Assembly (NCBI GenBank): GCA_963730735.1
Contig: CAVSSX010000012.1
Location: 549,733 to 613,732 of the forward strand
From: CAVSSX01 sp963730735
Lineage (GTDB): Bacteria > Actinomycetota > Acidimicrobiia > Acidimicrobiales > RAAP-2
Direction: 5' to 3'
DNA length: 64,000 bases
The translations under genes and the position numbers were made by a program. This document shows, piece by piece, positions 43,988 through 53,434 of the stretch (positions are counted from its first letter, which is position 1; each line of letters opens with the position of its first letter). The notes under the pieces were generated by a model. That model had not been told where the DNA came from, did not search any database, and saw only the letters and a program-made list of their open reading frames with translations.

Positions 43988-44963
43988 CGAGGGTTTCCGC
44001 CACGTCGGCCGCGAAGTAGGTCAGCACCAGATCGGCGCCGGCCCGCTTGACCGCGGTCAGTTGCTCCAGGGCCACCGCCGGCCCGTCGATCCACCCGTTC
44101 GCCGCGGCCGCCTGGATCATGGCGTACTCCCCGCTCACGTGGTAGGCGGCCAGCGGGACGTCGACGGCGGCCCGCACGTCGGCGAGCACGTCGAGATACG
44201 TCACCGCCGGCTTGACCATCACCATGTCGGCCCCCTCGGCGATGTCGAGGGCCACCTCGGCCAAGGCCTCGCGTCGGTTGGCCGGGTCCTGCTGGTAGGC
44301 CCGGCGGTCGCCCCCACCGGCGATGGTCACGTCGACCGCCTCGCGGAACGGGCCGTAGAGGGCCGAGGCGTACTTGGCCGCGTAGGCCAGGATCCCCACG
44401 CCCTCGTGGCCCTCGCCGTCGAGGGCCGAACGGATCGCCCGGACCTGCCCGTCCATCATGCCGCTGGGCGCCACGATGTCGGCCCCGGCCACCGCCTGGG
44501 CCAAGGCCACCTCCTGGTAGCGACCGAGGGTGGCGTCGTTGTCCACCGAGCCGTCGGCGGCCAGGAGGCCGCAGTGGCCGTGGTCGGTGTACTCGTCGAG
44601 GCAGAGGTCGGCGATCAGGACGATCTGGTCACCGAGGGTCGAACGCAGCTCGGCCAGGGCCACCTGGACGACGCCGTCGGGATCCGACGCCCCCAGCCCG
44701 GCCGGGTCCTTGTGCTCGGGCACCCCGAAGAGCACCAGGCCCGGGATCCCGAGGGCGGCCAGCCGCTTGCCTTCGGCCACCAGGGACGGGACGGTGTGCT
44801 GGAACTGGCCGGGCAGCGAGACGATCGGCACGGGTTCGTCGATGGCCTCGCGGACGAACAGCGGGGCGATCAGGTCGTCGACCGAGAGGCGGGTCTCGGC
44901 CAGCATCCGGCGCAGGGTCGGGGTCCGGCGGAGCCGGCGGAGTCGACGTTCGGGGAAGCCCAC
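43980..44963 (-). CDS. hemB: Porphobilinogen synthase (5-aminolevulinate dehydratase)
   Basis: Condenses two 5-aminolevulinate molecules into porphobilinogen. The two Schiff-base lysines lie in AAKYASALYGPF and MVMVKPAVTYLD. The metal region reads DLCLDEYTDHGHCG, in which the cysteine cluster of zinc enzymes is partly replaced by Asp, as in magnesium-type family members. Length is 327 residues, starting with GTG at 44963, 9 bp after the preceding gene. Confidence 0.96.
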   Translation of the reverse strand: MGFPERRLRRLRRTPTLRRMLAETRLSVDDLIAPLFVREAIDEPVPIVSLPGQFQHTVPSLVAEGKRLAALGIPGLVLFGVPEHKDPAGLGASDPDGVVQVALAELRSTLGDQIVLIADLCLDEYTDHGHCGLLAADGSVDNDATLGRYQEVALAQAVAGADIVAPSGMMDGQVRAIRSALDGEGHEGVGILAYAAKYASALYGPFREAVDVTIAGGGDRRAYQQDPANRREALAEVALDIAEGADMVMVKPAVTYLDVLADVRAAVDVPLAAYHVSGEYAMIQAAAANGWIDGPAVALEQLTAVKRAGADLVLTYFAADVAETLGG

Positions 44964-44972
44964 CCCCTAAGA

Positions 44973-46469
44973 CTAGGAGCCGGGACCAGCCTCGGCGAAG
45001 GCGGCCCAATGGGCGACCAGCGCCGCCACCAGCCCTCGGGGTGTGGGGTCGGATGCCTCGAGCACGCCGGCCAGCCCGGCCGTGCGGGCCGCCGCCCCGG
45101 TGACCGGCCCGATGCAGGCCACCACCGCCGGCACGGCCGGCGGCGCCCCGGCGCCGAGGAAGGCCTCGATGCCCGAGGGCGAGGTGAACACCACTGCGTC
45201 CGCCCCGGCCAGGCGCGCCGTCACCTCGGCAGGAGGACGGGTCGACGGCACCGTCCGGTAGGCCTCGACCTCGTCGACGGCCCACCCCCGGGCGACCAGC
45301 CCCTCGGGGAGGGTCGGGAGCCCCCGGGCCGCCCGGGGCACCAGGACCCGCCCACCGGCCGGGGGGTCGGGGAAGACCTCGAGCAGGCCCTGGGCCGTGG
45401 CCGTCTCGGGCACCAGGTCGGCCTCGAGGTGCGCGTCGGCCAGAGCCGCCGCCGTCGCCGGTCCGACGGCGGCCAGACGGGCCCGGCCGAACGCCCGCCC
45501 GTCGCGCACGCGGGCGAGCAGCGCCCGGACGGCGTTGGCCGAGGTGAAGGCCACCCAGTCGTACTGGTCGAGGCGGCCGGCGGCGGCGGCGAGGGCGGCG
45601 CCGCCGTCGGCCGGCGCCACGATGTCGACGACCGGGACATCGACCACCTGGGCCCCGGCACTGCGCAGGGCCCCCGAGAGGCCACTCGGTCGCGGACCGA
45701 CGCGGGTGACCACCACCGTGCGCCCGGACAGCGGCCCGGCGGGTGGCTGCAGCTCGAGCGCCGCCACCTCGCCCACCACGATGACGGCCGGGTTGCCGAG
45801 GTCGACGCCCGCCAGGCCGGCCAGGGTCGTGCGGACGGTGCGCTGCCTCGGGGTGCTGCCCCACTCGACCACGGCCACCGGCGTGGTGGCCGGCCGGCCC
45901 CCGGCCACCAGCCACTCGGCGATGCGGGCCCGGTTGGCCATACCCATGAGGACGACCAGCGTGTCGCCCCCGGCGGCCAGCGCCGGCCAGTCGACGCCGT
46001 CCCCGGTCTCGGGGCCGTCCCCGTGCCCGGTGACCACGGTGAAGGACGACGACACGCCGCGATGGGTCACCGGCACCCCGGCCAGCTCGGGCACGGCCAC
46101 CGCCGAGCTCACCCCGGGCACCACCTCCCAGGGGATCCCGGCGGCCCGGAGCGCCTCGACCTCGACACCGCCCCGACCGAAGACGAACGGGTCGCCCCCC
46201 TTCAAACGCACGACGCAGTCGGCGGCGGCCCCCCGTTCGACCAGGAGCTGGTTGATCTCGTCCTGCTGGCGCCCCGGACGCCCCGGGGCGTCGCGCTCGG
46301 GCCGCTTGCCCACGTCGAGCAGCTCGGCCCCGGCCGGGGCCAGGGCCAGGATGGCCGGGTCGACCAGGCGGTCGTAGACCACGACGTCGGCCCGGGCCAG
46401 CAGCTCGGCCCCGCGTCGGGTGAGCAGGCCGGGATCACCGGGGCCCGCCCCGACCAGGTAGACGGTCAT
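44973..46469 (-). CDS. cobA-hemD: Fused uroporphyrinogen-III C-methyltransferase / uroporphyrinogen-III synthase
   Basis: Residues about 1-245 are a SAM-dependent uroporphyrinogen-III methyltransferase (VYLVGAGPGDPGLLTRRG, VVYDRLV, RLKGGDPFVFGRGGVE, GVSSAVAVPELAGVPVTHRG, VVLMGMANRARIAEWL). Residues about 250-498 are uroporphyrinogen-III synthase (TVVVTRVGPRPSGL, WVAFTSANAVRAL, VPRAARGLPTLPEGL, DAVVFTSPSGIEAFL). The fusion places the branch point to siroheme/cobalamin on the same polypeptide as the step that closes the ring; it is common in actinomycetes. The ATG at 46469 lies 34 bp after hemC. Confidence 0.95.
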   Translation of the reverse strand: MTVYLVGAGPGDPGLLTRRGAELLARADVVVYDRLVDPAILALAPAGAELLDVGKRPERDAPGRPGRQQDEINQLLVERGAAADCVVRLKGGDPFVFGRGGVEVEALRAAGIPWEVVPGVSSAVAVPELAGVPVTHRGVSSSFTVVTGHGDGPETGDGVDWPALAAGGDTLVVLMGMANRARIAEWLVAGGRPATTPVAVVEWGSTPRQRTVRTTLAGLAGVDLGNPAVIVVGEVAALELQPPAGPLSGRTVVVTRVGPRPSGLSGALRSAGAQVVDVPVVDIVAPADGGAALAAAAGRLDQYDWVAFTSANAVRALLARVRDGRAFGRARLAAVGPATAAALADAHLEADLVPETATAQGLLEVFPDPPAGGRVLVPRAARGLPTLPEGLVARGWAVDEVEAYRTVPSTRPPAEVTARLAGADAVVFTSPSGIEAFLGAGAPPAVPAVVACIGPVTGAAARTAGLAGVLEASDPTPRGLVAALVAHWAAFAEAGPGS

Positions 46470-46503
46470 CGCCGACCCCGCCGACCGGGCACCCGCCGGT
46501 CGG

Positions 46504-47460
46504 TCACCGGTCCGACCCGTCCTCGCCGTCCCAGCCCTCGATGGCCGCTCCGCCGCCGTCGGCCAGCAGCCATCGGCCGAGCGCCCGGCCGAGGTCCGTC
46601 GGGTCGTCACCGGCGAGGGCGGCCCGCACCAGCACCCGGCCGTCGCCGCTGGCCAGCAACCCGTGCAGGCGGAGGTCGCCGTCGGTCCCGGTCTCGGCCC
46701 AGGCGGCCATGGGCAGGGCGCAGCTGCCCCCGATCGCCTCGAGCAGCGCCCGCTCGGCCACCACCTGGCGGTGCGAGGGTCCGTGGTCGACCATCGCCAA
46801 GAGCTCGTGGACCGCCGGGTCGTCCGCTCGGGACTCGAGGGCCAGCGCACCTTGGCCGGCCTGGGGCAGGAGCACGGACGGGTCCAGTACGTCGGTCACC
46901 CGCTCGGTCCATCCGAGGCGGTCGAGGGCGGCCATGGCCACCACGACGGCATCGACACCGCCCGAGGTCGCCCGATCGACCCGGGCGGCCATGTTCCCTC
47001 GCAACTCGACGAAGGTGAGGTCCGGTCGCAGATTGGCCAGCTGGGCCCGCCGGCGGGCCGAGCCGGTGGCCACGGCGGCCCCGGGCGGCAGGTCGGTCAA
47101 CCGTCGGCCGATGAGCGCGTCGCGGGGGTCGCCCCGCTCAGGCACGGCCACCAGCGCCAGTCCGGCCGGCGTCGTCGAGGGCAGGTCCTTGGCCGAGTGC
47201 ACGGCCACGTCGGCCCGCCCGTCGAGTACCGCCGTCTGGACCTCCTTGGTGAAGACGCCCTGGCCGCCGATCCGGTCGAGCGGCACCTCGGCCAGCTGGT
47301 CGCCGGTCGTGCGCACCACTACCGGCTCGACCACCAGCCCGGCGGCCGCCGCCTCGAGCAACGACGCCACCAGCGCCGTCTGCCGCCGGGCCAAGGGTGA
47401 CCCGCGGGTGGCGAGGCGGAGCGGCCGGTCGAACGACCAGCGTGGCGGGGCCGTGGGCAC
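46504..47460 (-). CDS. hemC: Hydroxymethylbilane synthase (porphobilinogen deaminase)
   Basis: Links four porphobilinogen units into hydroxymethylbilane. Seen are LRLATRGSPLARRQT, GQGVFTKEVQTAVLDGRADV, HSAKDLPSTTPAGL, GSARRRAQL and LPQAGQGALALESR. The cofactor-binding Cys lies in AIGGSCALPMAAWAE. Length is 318 residues. It begins 4 bp after the hemA stop, so it is co-transcribed. Confidence 0.96.
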   Translation of the reverse strand: MPTAPPRWSFDRPLRLATRGSPLARRQTALVASLLEAAAAGLVVEPVVVRTTGDQLAEVPLDRIGGQGVFTKEVQTAVLDGRADVAVHSAKDLPSTTPAGLALVAVPERGDPRDALIGRRLTDLPPGAAVATGSARRRAQLANLRPDLTFVELRGNMAARVDRATSGGVDAVVVAMAALDRLGWTERVTDVLDPSVLLPQAGQGALALESRADDPAVHELLAMVDHGPSHRQVVAERALLEAIGGSCALPMAAWAETGTDGDLRLHGLLASGDGRVLVRAALAGDDPTDLGRALGRWLLADGGGAAIEGWDGEDGSDR

Positions 47461-47464
47461 GTCC

Positions 47465-48748
47465 CTACAGGTCGAAGAGGGTGCGGAGGGCTTCCACCAA
47501 CCGCTCCCCCCGGGGCGTCCCGGCGGTCTCCTTCAACATCACCGTGGGCTCGTGGACGAGCTTGGCCAGCACCGCCCGGGTCACCGCGTCGACCTGGGAC
47601 CACTCGGCCTCGGAGAGGTCGCCGAACTCCCGACGACGGCGCCCGAGCTCGGCCACCCGGAGGTCCTCCAGCCGACCCCGCAGGGTGGCGACCACCGGGG
47701 CGGCCCCTCGGGCACGGCTGGTGGCCCGGTAGCGGTCGACCTCGGCGGCGACGATGCCCTGGGCCTGGTCCACCTCGCCCCGCCGCTCCTCCAGGGCCAC
47801 GTCGACCGAGGAGCGGAGATCGTCCATGTCGAGCAGGGTCACCCCGGCGATCGCCCCGGCCGACGGCTCGACGTTCCGAGGGACCCCGAGGTCCACCACC
47901 AGCGCCGGCTGGGCCGTCCGGTCACCTTCGGGGGCGATCGCCGTCGACCCCACCACGTGGGAGGTCGCCTCGACGGCGCAGAGCACCACGTCGGCCTCGG
48001 CCAGCTCGGGCCCCGCCGCGCCGAGGGCCAGCGCCCGCACCGGGACGTGGCGATCGGCCGCACCCACCAGCGCGGCCGCTCGCTCGGCGGTCCGGTTGGC
48101 CACCACGACCTCGGCCGGCCGTCGAGCCGGCGCCAAGTCGGTCAGGGCGCCGAGCACGCCCGACCCCATCCGGCCGGCGCCCACTACCACCACTCGGGTC
48201 CCGGCCAGGCCGCCCGGACGCCGGGCCTCGGCCAGCTCCACCGCGGCGTGGCTGAAGGACGTGGTCCCCCGGGCGATGGCCGTCTCTGACCGCACCCGCT
48301 TGCCGGTCTCGAGGGCATGGCGGAACAGACCGGCCAGTACCGGGCCGCTCACCCGCTCCTCCTGGGCCCGCTCCCAGGCCCGGCGCACCTGGCCGAGCAC
48401 TTCGGACTCGCCGAGGACCACCGAGTTGAGGCCGGACGCCACGGCGAACAAATGGACCGGGACGTCGTCGTCGAAGCGGATACTCACGTGGGGCTCGAGG
48501 TCGGCGACCTGGAGGCCGGCCATCGAGGCCAGGACCTCTTGGACCTCGGTGACGGCCACGTGGAAGCGGTCGACCACCGCGTAGACCTCGGTGCGCAGGC
48601 ACGTGGAGAGCAGCACCGACTCCTGGAGGTTCACGCGGTCGCGCAGCGTCCCGAGCACCTTGGGCACGTCGGCGTCGCCGACCGACACCCGCTCGAGGAG
48701 GTCGAGCGGGGCCTGGTGATGTTCGAGACCTACGACGACAACGGACAA
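47465..48748 (-). CDS. hemA: Glutamyl-tRNA reductase
   Basis: First and usually rate-controlling enzyme of the C5 heme pathway, reducing glutamyl-tRNA with NADPH. The catalytic Cys is Cys50 in LLSTCLRTEVYA (most members have STCNRTE). Further blocks are LFAVASGLNSVVLGESEVLGQ, ARGTTSFSHAAVELAE, VVVVGAGRMGSGVL and, at the C-terminus, LAKLVHEPTVMLKE. The start is TTG at 48748. The 164 bp to rex upstream probably hold its own promoter, though co-transcription with rex is possible. Confidence 0.95.
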   Translation of the reverse strand: MSVVVVGLEHHQAPLDLLERVSVGDADVPKVLGTLRDRVNLQESVLLSTCLRTEVYAVVDRFHVAVTEVQEVLASMAGLQVADLEPHVSIRFDDDVPVHLFAVASGLNSVVLGESEVLGQVRRAWERAQEERVSGPVLAGLFRHALETGKRVRSETAIARGTTSFSHAAVELAEARRPGGLAGTRVVVVGAGRMGSGVLGALTDLAPARRPAEVVVANRTAERAAALVGAADRHVPVRALALGAAGPELAEADVVLCAVEATSHVVGSTAIAPEGDRTAQPALVVDLGVPRNVEPSAGAIAGVTLLDMDDLRSSVDVALEERRGEVDQAQGIVAAEVDRYRATSRARGAAPVVATLRGRLEDLRVAELGRRRREFGDLSEAEWSQVDAVTRAVLAKLVHEPTVMLKETAGTPRGERLVEALRTLFDL

Positions 48749-48912
48749 CGGGCCGGACGCCTCCCTGGGGTGAACCCGGTTGGACCGGCCGCCGTGCGGA
48801 CCGGGTGCCGGTCACTCAACCTTCTCGGTGCGGTCGGGACAGTCCCGTCCGCCCCGACAGAGCATTCTACGTCGGCGCCGCCGACACCATTCCGGCCCCC
48901 GACGACGGCGGG
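48749..48912 (-). promoter_or_regulatory. Region between rex and hemA, probable hemA promoter
   Basis: 164 bp with no gene. A short inverted repeat CGGGAC-A-GTCCCG lies at 48835-48847. GTGAACCCGGTTGGAC near 48770 has one half like a Rex half-site (GTGAAC), but the other half does not match, so I do not call a Rex site. Confidence 0.35.
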
Positions 48913-49728
48913 TCAGTTGATGGCCGGTGGCCGCGAGGCCCCACCCGATCCGAGCCGCGGCGGGTCGGCGCCGACCGGGCCGACGGGCTCGGACTCGGCC
49001 TGGCGCCGCGACTCGTAGAAGCTCATGACCTGGAGCTCGATCGAGAGGTCGACGTAGCGCAGCAGGACGTCGGCCGGAACGGACAGCACCCGCGGGGCGA
49101 AGTTCAGGATCGAGCGCACTCCGATCGACACCAGCAGGTCGGCGACGTCCTGGGCGGCGTGGGCCGGGGTCGAGATGACCCCGATCGACGGGGGCTCCCG
49201 CCGGGCGAAGTCGGCCAGCGCGGCCACGTCCAGGACGGGCACCGAGCGGACGACCTCGCCGATGACGTCCGGGTCGGCGTCGAAGAGCGCGGTGACCCGG
49301 AAGCCCCGGGACGAGAAGCCCTCGGAGTTCACCAGGGCCCGGCCGAGGTTCCCGATGCCGATGATCACCACCGGCCAGTCCTGGTCGACCCCGAGCGCCC
49401 GGTCGATCTGGGAGCGCAGGAAGGCGACGTCGTAGCCCGTCCCCCGGGTGCCGAAGGAGCCCAACAGGGACAGGTCCTTGCGGACCTTGGCCGCATTCAC
49501 CCGGGCCAGGCCGGCCAATCGCTCCGAGGAGACCGTGCCCACCCCGGTCCGCAGCAGCTCGGAGAGGATGCGCTGGTACACGGGCAACCGGACGACGGTG
49601 GCCTCGGGGATCCGCCGGCGGTTGGGGTCGGGCCGGGCCCCGGGACCGGGCACCGACGGGCCCGGGGCGACGTCGGGCCCGCCCACCACTCCCGCCTCGT
49701 CATCCCCCACCTCGGCACCCCCCTCCAT
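48913..49728 (-). CDS. rex: Redox-sensing transcriptional repressor Rex
   Basis: Rex binds DNA when NADH is low relative to NAD+, and controls respiratory genes. The 271-residue protein has a Gly/Pro-rich N-terminal extension (about 1-38), a winged helix (LPVYQRILSELLRTGVGTVSSERLA, NAAKVRKDLSLLGSFGTRG), and a Rossmann domain with VVIIGIGNLGRALVNSEGF and FDADPDVIG. The C-terminal domain-swap helix is DLSIELQVMSFYESRR. It lies directly upstream of the heme biosynthesis run; in Streptomyces rex is likewise adjacent to hemA. Control of hemA by Rex is thus plausible but unproven here. Confidence 0.94.
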   Translation of the reverse strand: MEGGAEVGDDEAGVVGGPDVAPGPSVPGPGARPDPNRRRIPEATVVRLPVYQRILSELLRTGVGTVSSERLAGLARVNAAKVRKDLSLLGSFGTRGTGYDVAFLRSQIDRALGVDQDWPVVIIGIGNLGRALVNSEGFSSRGFRVTALFDADPDVIGEVVRSVPVLDVAALADFARREPPSIGVISTPAHAAQDVADLLVSIGVRSILNFAPRVLSVPADVLLRYVDLSIELQVMSFYESRRQAESEPVGPVGADPPRLGSGGASRPPAIN

Positions 49729-49749
49729 CGGCCCCCCGTCCGCCGTCCG

Positions 49750-50700
49750 TTACCCGAGCGGTCGCTCGGCCAGCTCGATCACGTCGTCGACCGCCACCCC
49801 GAGGGCGGTCGCCGCCGACCCCTCGCGGACCACCACCGCCAGGCGCCCGTTGGCGTCGGTCAGCACGCCCAGCTCACCCGGTTCGAGGTCGCCGAACACC
49901 GCCACCACCCGGGCGTCGGCGCCCGCCGTGGCCCACGACGACCCCCGCCCCACCGGGGTCAGGACGACCCGCCGGTCGCCCCCGAGGTCGACCCCGGCGG
50001 AGGCGTGACCACCGAACACCGACGCCCGGTCGCGGCCCTCGGCGGGGGCGGCGAGCTGCAGGTTGCCGAACCGATCGACCCAGGTCACGGCGGCCCGGAT
50101 GGCCAGCCCGCCGTCGGGGAGGACCCGCTGCTCGAGTACGGGCGGGTCGAGCCGGTAGAGGGAGCCGGGGTCGACCGGCGCCCCGAGCTGGTGGAGCTCG
50201 GTGCCCGAACACAGGTCGGCCACCGCCGGGGCGAACACGTCGCGACCGTCGAAGGTCCGGGCCGAGCCGGGCCCGGGCGGCGCCAGCTCGACGGCGGCGG
50301 CCACACCACCGAGCAGCTCGGCCGCCGCCACCAACAGGCCGTTGTCCGGGCCCACCAGCCATCTCGGACCGGTATCGCCCGCCGTTTCGAGGACCACCGC
50401 CCGCCGCCCGCCGCCCACCCCGGGGTCGACCACCGCCAGGACCACACCGGGTCCGAGGTGCGGCACGGCCCGCACGAGCATGGCCGAGCCGGCGGCGACG
50501 TCGAACGGCGCCACGGCGTGCGAGAGGTCGAGCACCACCGCCGCCGGGGCCAACCGACGCAGGACGGCGTGGACCACGCCGACGAACTCGTCCTCGGTGC
50601 CGTAGTCCGACAGGAAGAAGACGGTGTCGGGACCTGGCGCGGGCGCCACGATCGGGGGTCCGGTCGTCGGCCCGGGTGCCGCCTGGTCTGCCTGGGTCAT
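49750..50700 (-). CDS. S-adenosyl-L-methionine hydrolase (adenosine-forming, DUF62 family)
   Basis: Family members hydrolyse SAM to adenosine and methionine, and are related to fluorinases/chlorinases. Seen are FFLSDYGTEDEFVGVVHAVL with the substrate Asp, VVDPGVGGGRRAVVLE, LVGPDNGLL, FDGRDVFAPAVADL and, in the C-terminal barrel, WVDRFGNLQLA. The halogenase-specific insert loop is not apparent, so hydrolase is the better call. Length (316 residues) includes a ~25-residue Pro-rich start. It lies 21 bp upstream of rex. Confidence 0.87.
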   Translation of the reverse strand: MTQADQAAPGPTTGPPIVAPAPGPDTVFFLSDYGTEDEFVGVVHAVLRRLAPAAVVLDLSHAVAPFDVAAGSAMLVRAVPHLGPGVVLAVVDPGVGGGRRAVVLETAGDTGPRWLVGPDNGLLVAAAELLGGVAAAVELAPPGPGSARTFDGRDVFAPAVADLCSGTELHQLGAPVDPGSLYRLDPPVLEQRVLPDGGLAIRAAVTWVDRFGNLQLAAPAEGRDRASVFGGHASAGVDLGGDRRVVLTPVGRGSSWATAGADARVVAVFGDLEPGELGVLTDANGRLAVVVREGSAATALGVAVDDVIELAERPLG

Positions 50701-50781
50701 CGGTGCGGACTCCCCTCTGCGGACTGGGACGTTACGTCGTGGGGCGCCGATCGGTAAAGGGGATCCCCGGCGCCCGGTCGG

Positions 50782-51588
50782 TCAGCGACCGAGCTGGCGC
50801 GACCGTTCGGCGGCCGAGGCCACTGCCTCGAGGAAGGCCGAGCGGACCGCCCGGGCCTCGAGCGCCCGGAGGCCGGCAGCCGTCGTCCCGCCGGGTGACG
50901 TCACCGCCGCCCGCAGGGTCTCGGGCTCGTCACCGGACTCGGCGAGCAGCCGGGACGAACCGAGCATCGTCTGGACGACCAGCTCCCGACTGACCTCCCG
51001 GGGCAGTCCCGACAGCACGCCAGCCTCGATCATCGCCTCGGCCACCAAGAACAGGTAGGCGGGACCCGAGCCCGAGACGGCGGCGACGGCATCGAGGTAT
51101 CGCTCGGGCAGGCGCAGGACGACACCCACGGCCGACAGGATGCTCTCGGCCCAGGCCAGGTCGGCCGACGTGGCGTGGCTCCCCCCGGAGATGGCGCTCA
51201 TCGCCGCCCCGATGAGGGCCGGGGTGTTCGGCATGGCCCGCACGACCGACGACCCGTCGGGCAGGCACGCCTCGAGCCGGGTCGAGGGCAGGCCGACGAC
51301 CACCGAGAGGACCCGGGTGATGCCGACGGCGCCGAGCGTCCGGCACACCGCCTCGGCGACGTCGGGCTTGACGGCCAGCAGGGCGCCGCCCTCGGGGTCG
51401 ACCGTGTCGGGGGCGGCGGCACCGACGACCGTCACGCCCGGGAAGGTGCGGGCCAACTCGTCGCGCCGTTCGGGGACCACCTCGGCCAGGGCCAACTCGC
51501 CCGGCTCGGCCCACCCGGCGCTCAGCAGCCCGGCCACGAGGGCCGACCCCAACTTCCCGCCACCCACGATCAGCAACTTTGCGGCCAT
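50782..51588 (-). CDS. proC: Pyrroline-5-carboxylate reductase
   Basis: Last step of proline synthesis, reducing pyrroline-5-carboxylate with NAD(P)H. The N-terminal nucleotide-binding site is LLIVGGGKLGSALVAGLLSAG, followed by LLAVKPDVAEAV, VVRAMPNTPALIG, AVSGSGPAYLFLVAEAMIEAG and the C-terminal signature TSPGGTTAAGLRALE. Length is 268 residues. It begins with ATG at 51588 and is followed by the SAM hydrolase after 81 bp. Confidence 0.95.
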   Translation of the reverse strand: MAAKLLIVGGGKLGSALVAGLLSAGWAEPGELALAEVVPERRDELARTFPGVTVVGAAAPDTVDPEGGALLAVKPDVAEAVCRTLGAVGITRVLSVVVGLPSTRLEACLPDGSSVVRAMPNTPALIGAAMSAISGGSHATSADLAWAESILSAVGVVLRLPERYLDAVAAVSGSGPAYLFLVAEAMIEAGVLSGLPREVSRELVVQTMLGSSRLLAESGDEPETLRAAVTSPGGTTAAGLRALEARAVRSAFLEAVASAAERSRQLGR

Positions 51589-51637
51589 GGCCGACCACGC
51601 TACCGGGCAGGACCCCGGCGCCCGGGGTGCCGGTCGC

Positions 51638-52129
51638 TCAGCGGCGGGGTCGGCGCCGGTAGACGTCCGGGTAGCCGAAGGTCATCGCCGTCGGGAAGTG
51701 GTCGTCGACGTACAGGAGCGTCGATCCGGCGATCCGGTCGAGCTCGTCGTCGTCGACCTGGGCGGCCGGCACCCGGCCGACCAGGTAGACGGCATCCTCG
51801 TTGCCGAGGCAGAACGCCATGCCGTAGAGGTCGGCGTTCCGGCGCAGCAGGTAGGCATAGGTCTCGGCGTGGTTGGCCTCGGGGGCCGGCATGAACTGGA
51901 CCTCGTGGTGCAGGGTCCGCTGCTGGAGGGTGAGCCAGACGGTGATGAAGTCCTTCTCCTCGCCCTTGAACCGCAGGTACCAGCGGTAGCGAGGCCGTGC
52001 GGTCGGTGACCTCCTGGCGCTCGGCGGCCACCAGGGCGCTCTCGAGGGCGAGCGTCCGTTCCACCCAGGCGTCGATGCAGGCACGGCGGCCGCCATCTCC
52101 TCGTCCTCGGGCAGGCCGACGACGGGCAC
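51638..52129 (-). CDS. YbjN-domain protein (two compensating frameshifts)
   Basis: The C-terminal 110 residues are clean: RYRWYLRFKGEEKDFITVWL, LHHEVQFMPAPEANHAETYA, LYGMAFCLGNEDAVYLVGRV and LDRIAGSTLLYVDDHF. This is the YbjN/type III chaperone-like fold often found beside mshA in actinomycetes. The first 20 residues (MPVVGLPEDEEMAAAV) are in the same frame, but residues about 20-45 (ACIDAWVERTLALESALVAA) are in another. A base seems missing at about 52077-52086 and one extra at about 51989-51998. Corrected, the protein has about 164 residues. Starts with GTG, 22 bp after mshA. Function unknown. Confidence 0.75.
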   Translation of the reverse strand: MPVVGLPEDEEMAAAVPASTPGWNGRSPSRAPWWPPSARRSPTARPRYRWYLRFKGEEKDFITVWLTLQQRTLHHEVQFMPAPEANHAETYAYLLRRNADLYGMAFCLGNEDAVYLVGRVPAAQVDDDELDRIAGSTLLYVDDHFPTAMTFGYPDVYRRRPRR

Positions 52130-52151
52130 GCTCAGTCGCCCGCCACGCCGG

Positions 52152-53422
52152 TCAGCCGCACTCCACCAGCCGGCCGGTCATCAGCTCGTCGTGGATCTCG
52201 GCCATCCGGGCGGCGGCGGCCCGCCAGGTGTACTGGCGGGCCCGGAGCACCGAAGCGGTCGAGAACCGCTCGGCCAGGAGCGGGTCCCGACCGATCCGGC
52301 GGACGGCCTCGGCGAACCGCTCGGGGGTCGGGTCCTCGGCCAGGTACCCGGTACGCCCGTCGTCGACCAGGGTGGTCAGGCCGCCCACCGCCGAGGCCAC
52401 CACCGGCGTGCCGCAGGCCGACGCCTCCAGGGCCACCAGGCCGAAGGATTCCGAACGGCTGGGCACCAGGCAGACGTCGGCCGCCCGGTAGTAGCTCGAG
52501 AGCAGCTCGTGGGGCTGCGGCTCGACCATGCACCAGGCGGTCGGCCACGCCCAGCTCCTTGGCCAGCGCCTGGAGATCGTCGTAGGCGGCCTCGCCCCGG
52601 GGGCCGCTCGGCCCGCCGACCACCACGAGGTGGTACGACCCGCCACCCTCGGCCAGCCGGGCCAGGGCCCGCACGGCCACGTCGGCACCCTTCAGGGGCT
52701 GGATGCGGCCCACGAACAGGAGCAGGGTGCCCTCGTCGGGGAGCCCCAGGGCCCGGCGGGCCTGCGGTCGGTGGCCCGGGCCGAAGAAGGCGTGGTCGAC
52801 CCCCGGCGGCACCACCCGGATCCGGGCCGGGTCGGCGCCGTAGAGCTCGGCGATCTGGTCGGCCTCCACGGTGCACGAGGCCAGCACGGCGTCCGAGCAG
52901 CCGATGATCGTCGCCTCGGCCTCGGCCCGGCGGTGGGGCAGGTCGGCCTCGACCTCCTCGGGGCCGGCTTCGGCCTTCACCCGGTCGAGGGTGTGGAACG
53001 TGCAGACCAAGCGGCAGGTCGAGCTCGTGCTTGATGACGTGGCCCGACAGGCCCGAGAGCCAGTAGTTGGCGTGCACCGCTTCGAAGGGCCCGCCGTGGT
53101 CCTCGTCGAGGGGCAGGCCCGACGGCGACGTCATGACCTCGAGCACGCCCTCGGTGAACTCATCCATGACCTCGGGCAGCCGCTCCTTGGCCAGGGGGCC
53201 ACGGGGACCGGCCGTCACGTGGTGCACCCGGAGGCCGGGCTCGACGTCGACGTAGGCCGGGAGGTCGTCGGCCCACGCCCGGGTGAACACGTCACAGGTC
53301 ACGCCGGTCCGAGCCAGGGCCGCGGTGAGCTCGCGGACGTAGACGTTCATCCCCCCGCCGTCGCCGGTGCCCGGTTGGGCGAGGGGCGACGTGTGGACCG
53401 AGAGGACCGCCAGGCGTCGCAT
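52152..53422 (-). CDS. mshA: D-inositol-3-phosphate glycosyltransferase (mycothiol synthesis; two frameshifts)
   Basis: A GT-B family 4 enzyme that joins GlcNAc to inositol 3-phosphate, the first step to mycothiol. The start has LSVHTSPLAQPGTGDGGGMN and VYVRELTAAL (UDP-GlcNAc site), then HANYWLSGLSG. Frame breaks of +1 lie at about 53006-53016 (continuing VCTFHTLDRVKAEAG) and 52527-52534 (continuing MVEPQPHELLSSYYRAADV). The end carries the donor-binding block VPSRSESFGLVALEASACGTP. Removing one base at each place restores a single frame of about 420 residues. The ATG at 53422 lies 12 bp after an HTH regulator gene. Confidence 0.9.
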
Positions 53423-53434
53423 GCAGGCGGGAGC

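Noticed and set aside
48765..48785. Rex operator upstream of hemA
   Set aside because: Only one half-site (GTGAAC) resembles the known Rex palindrome; the second half does not match.
49750..50700. Fluorinase/chlorinase as identity of the DUF62 gene
   Set aside because: The extra loop typical of SAM-dependent halogenases is not apparent and the context is housekeeping, so SAM hydrolase is preferred.
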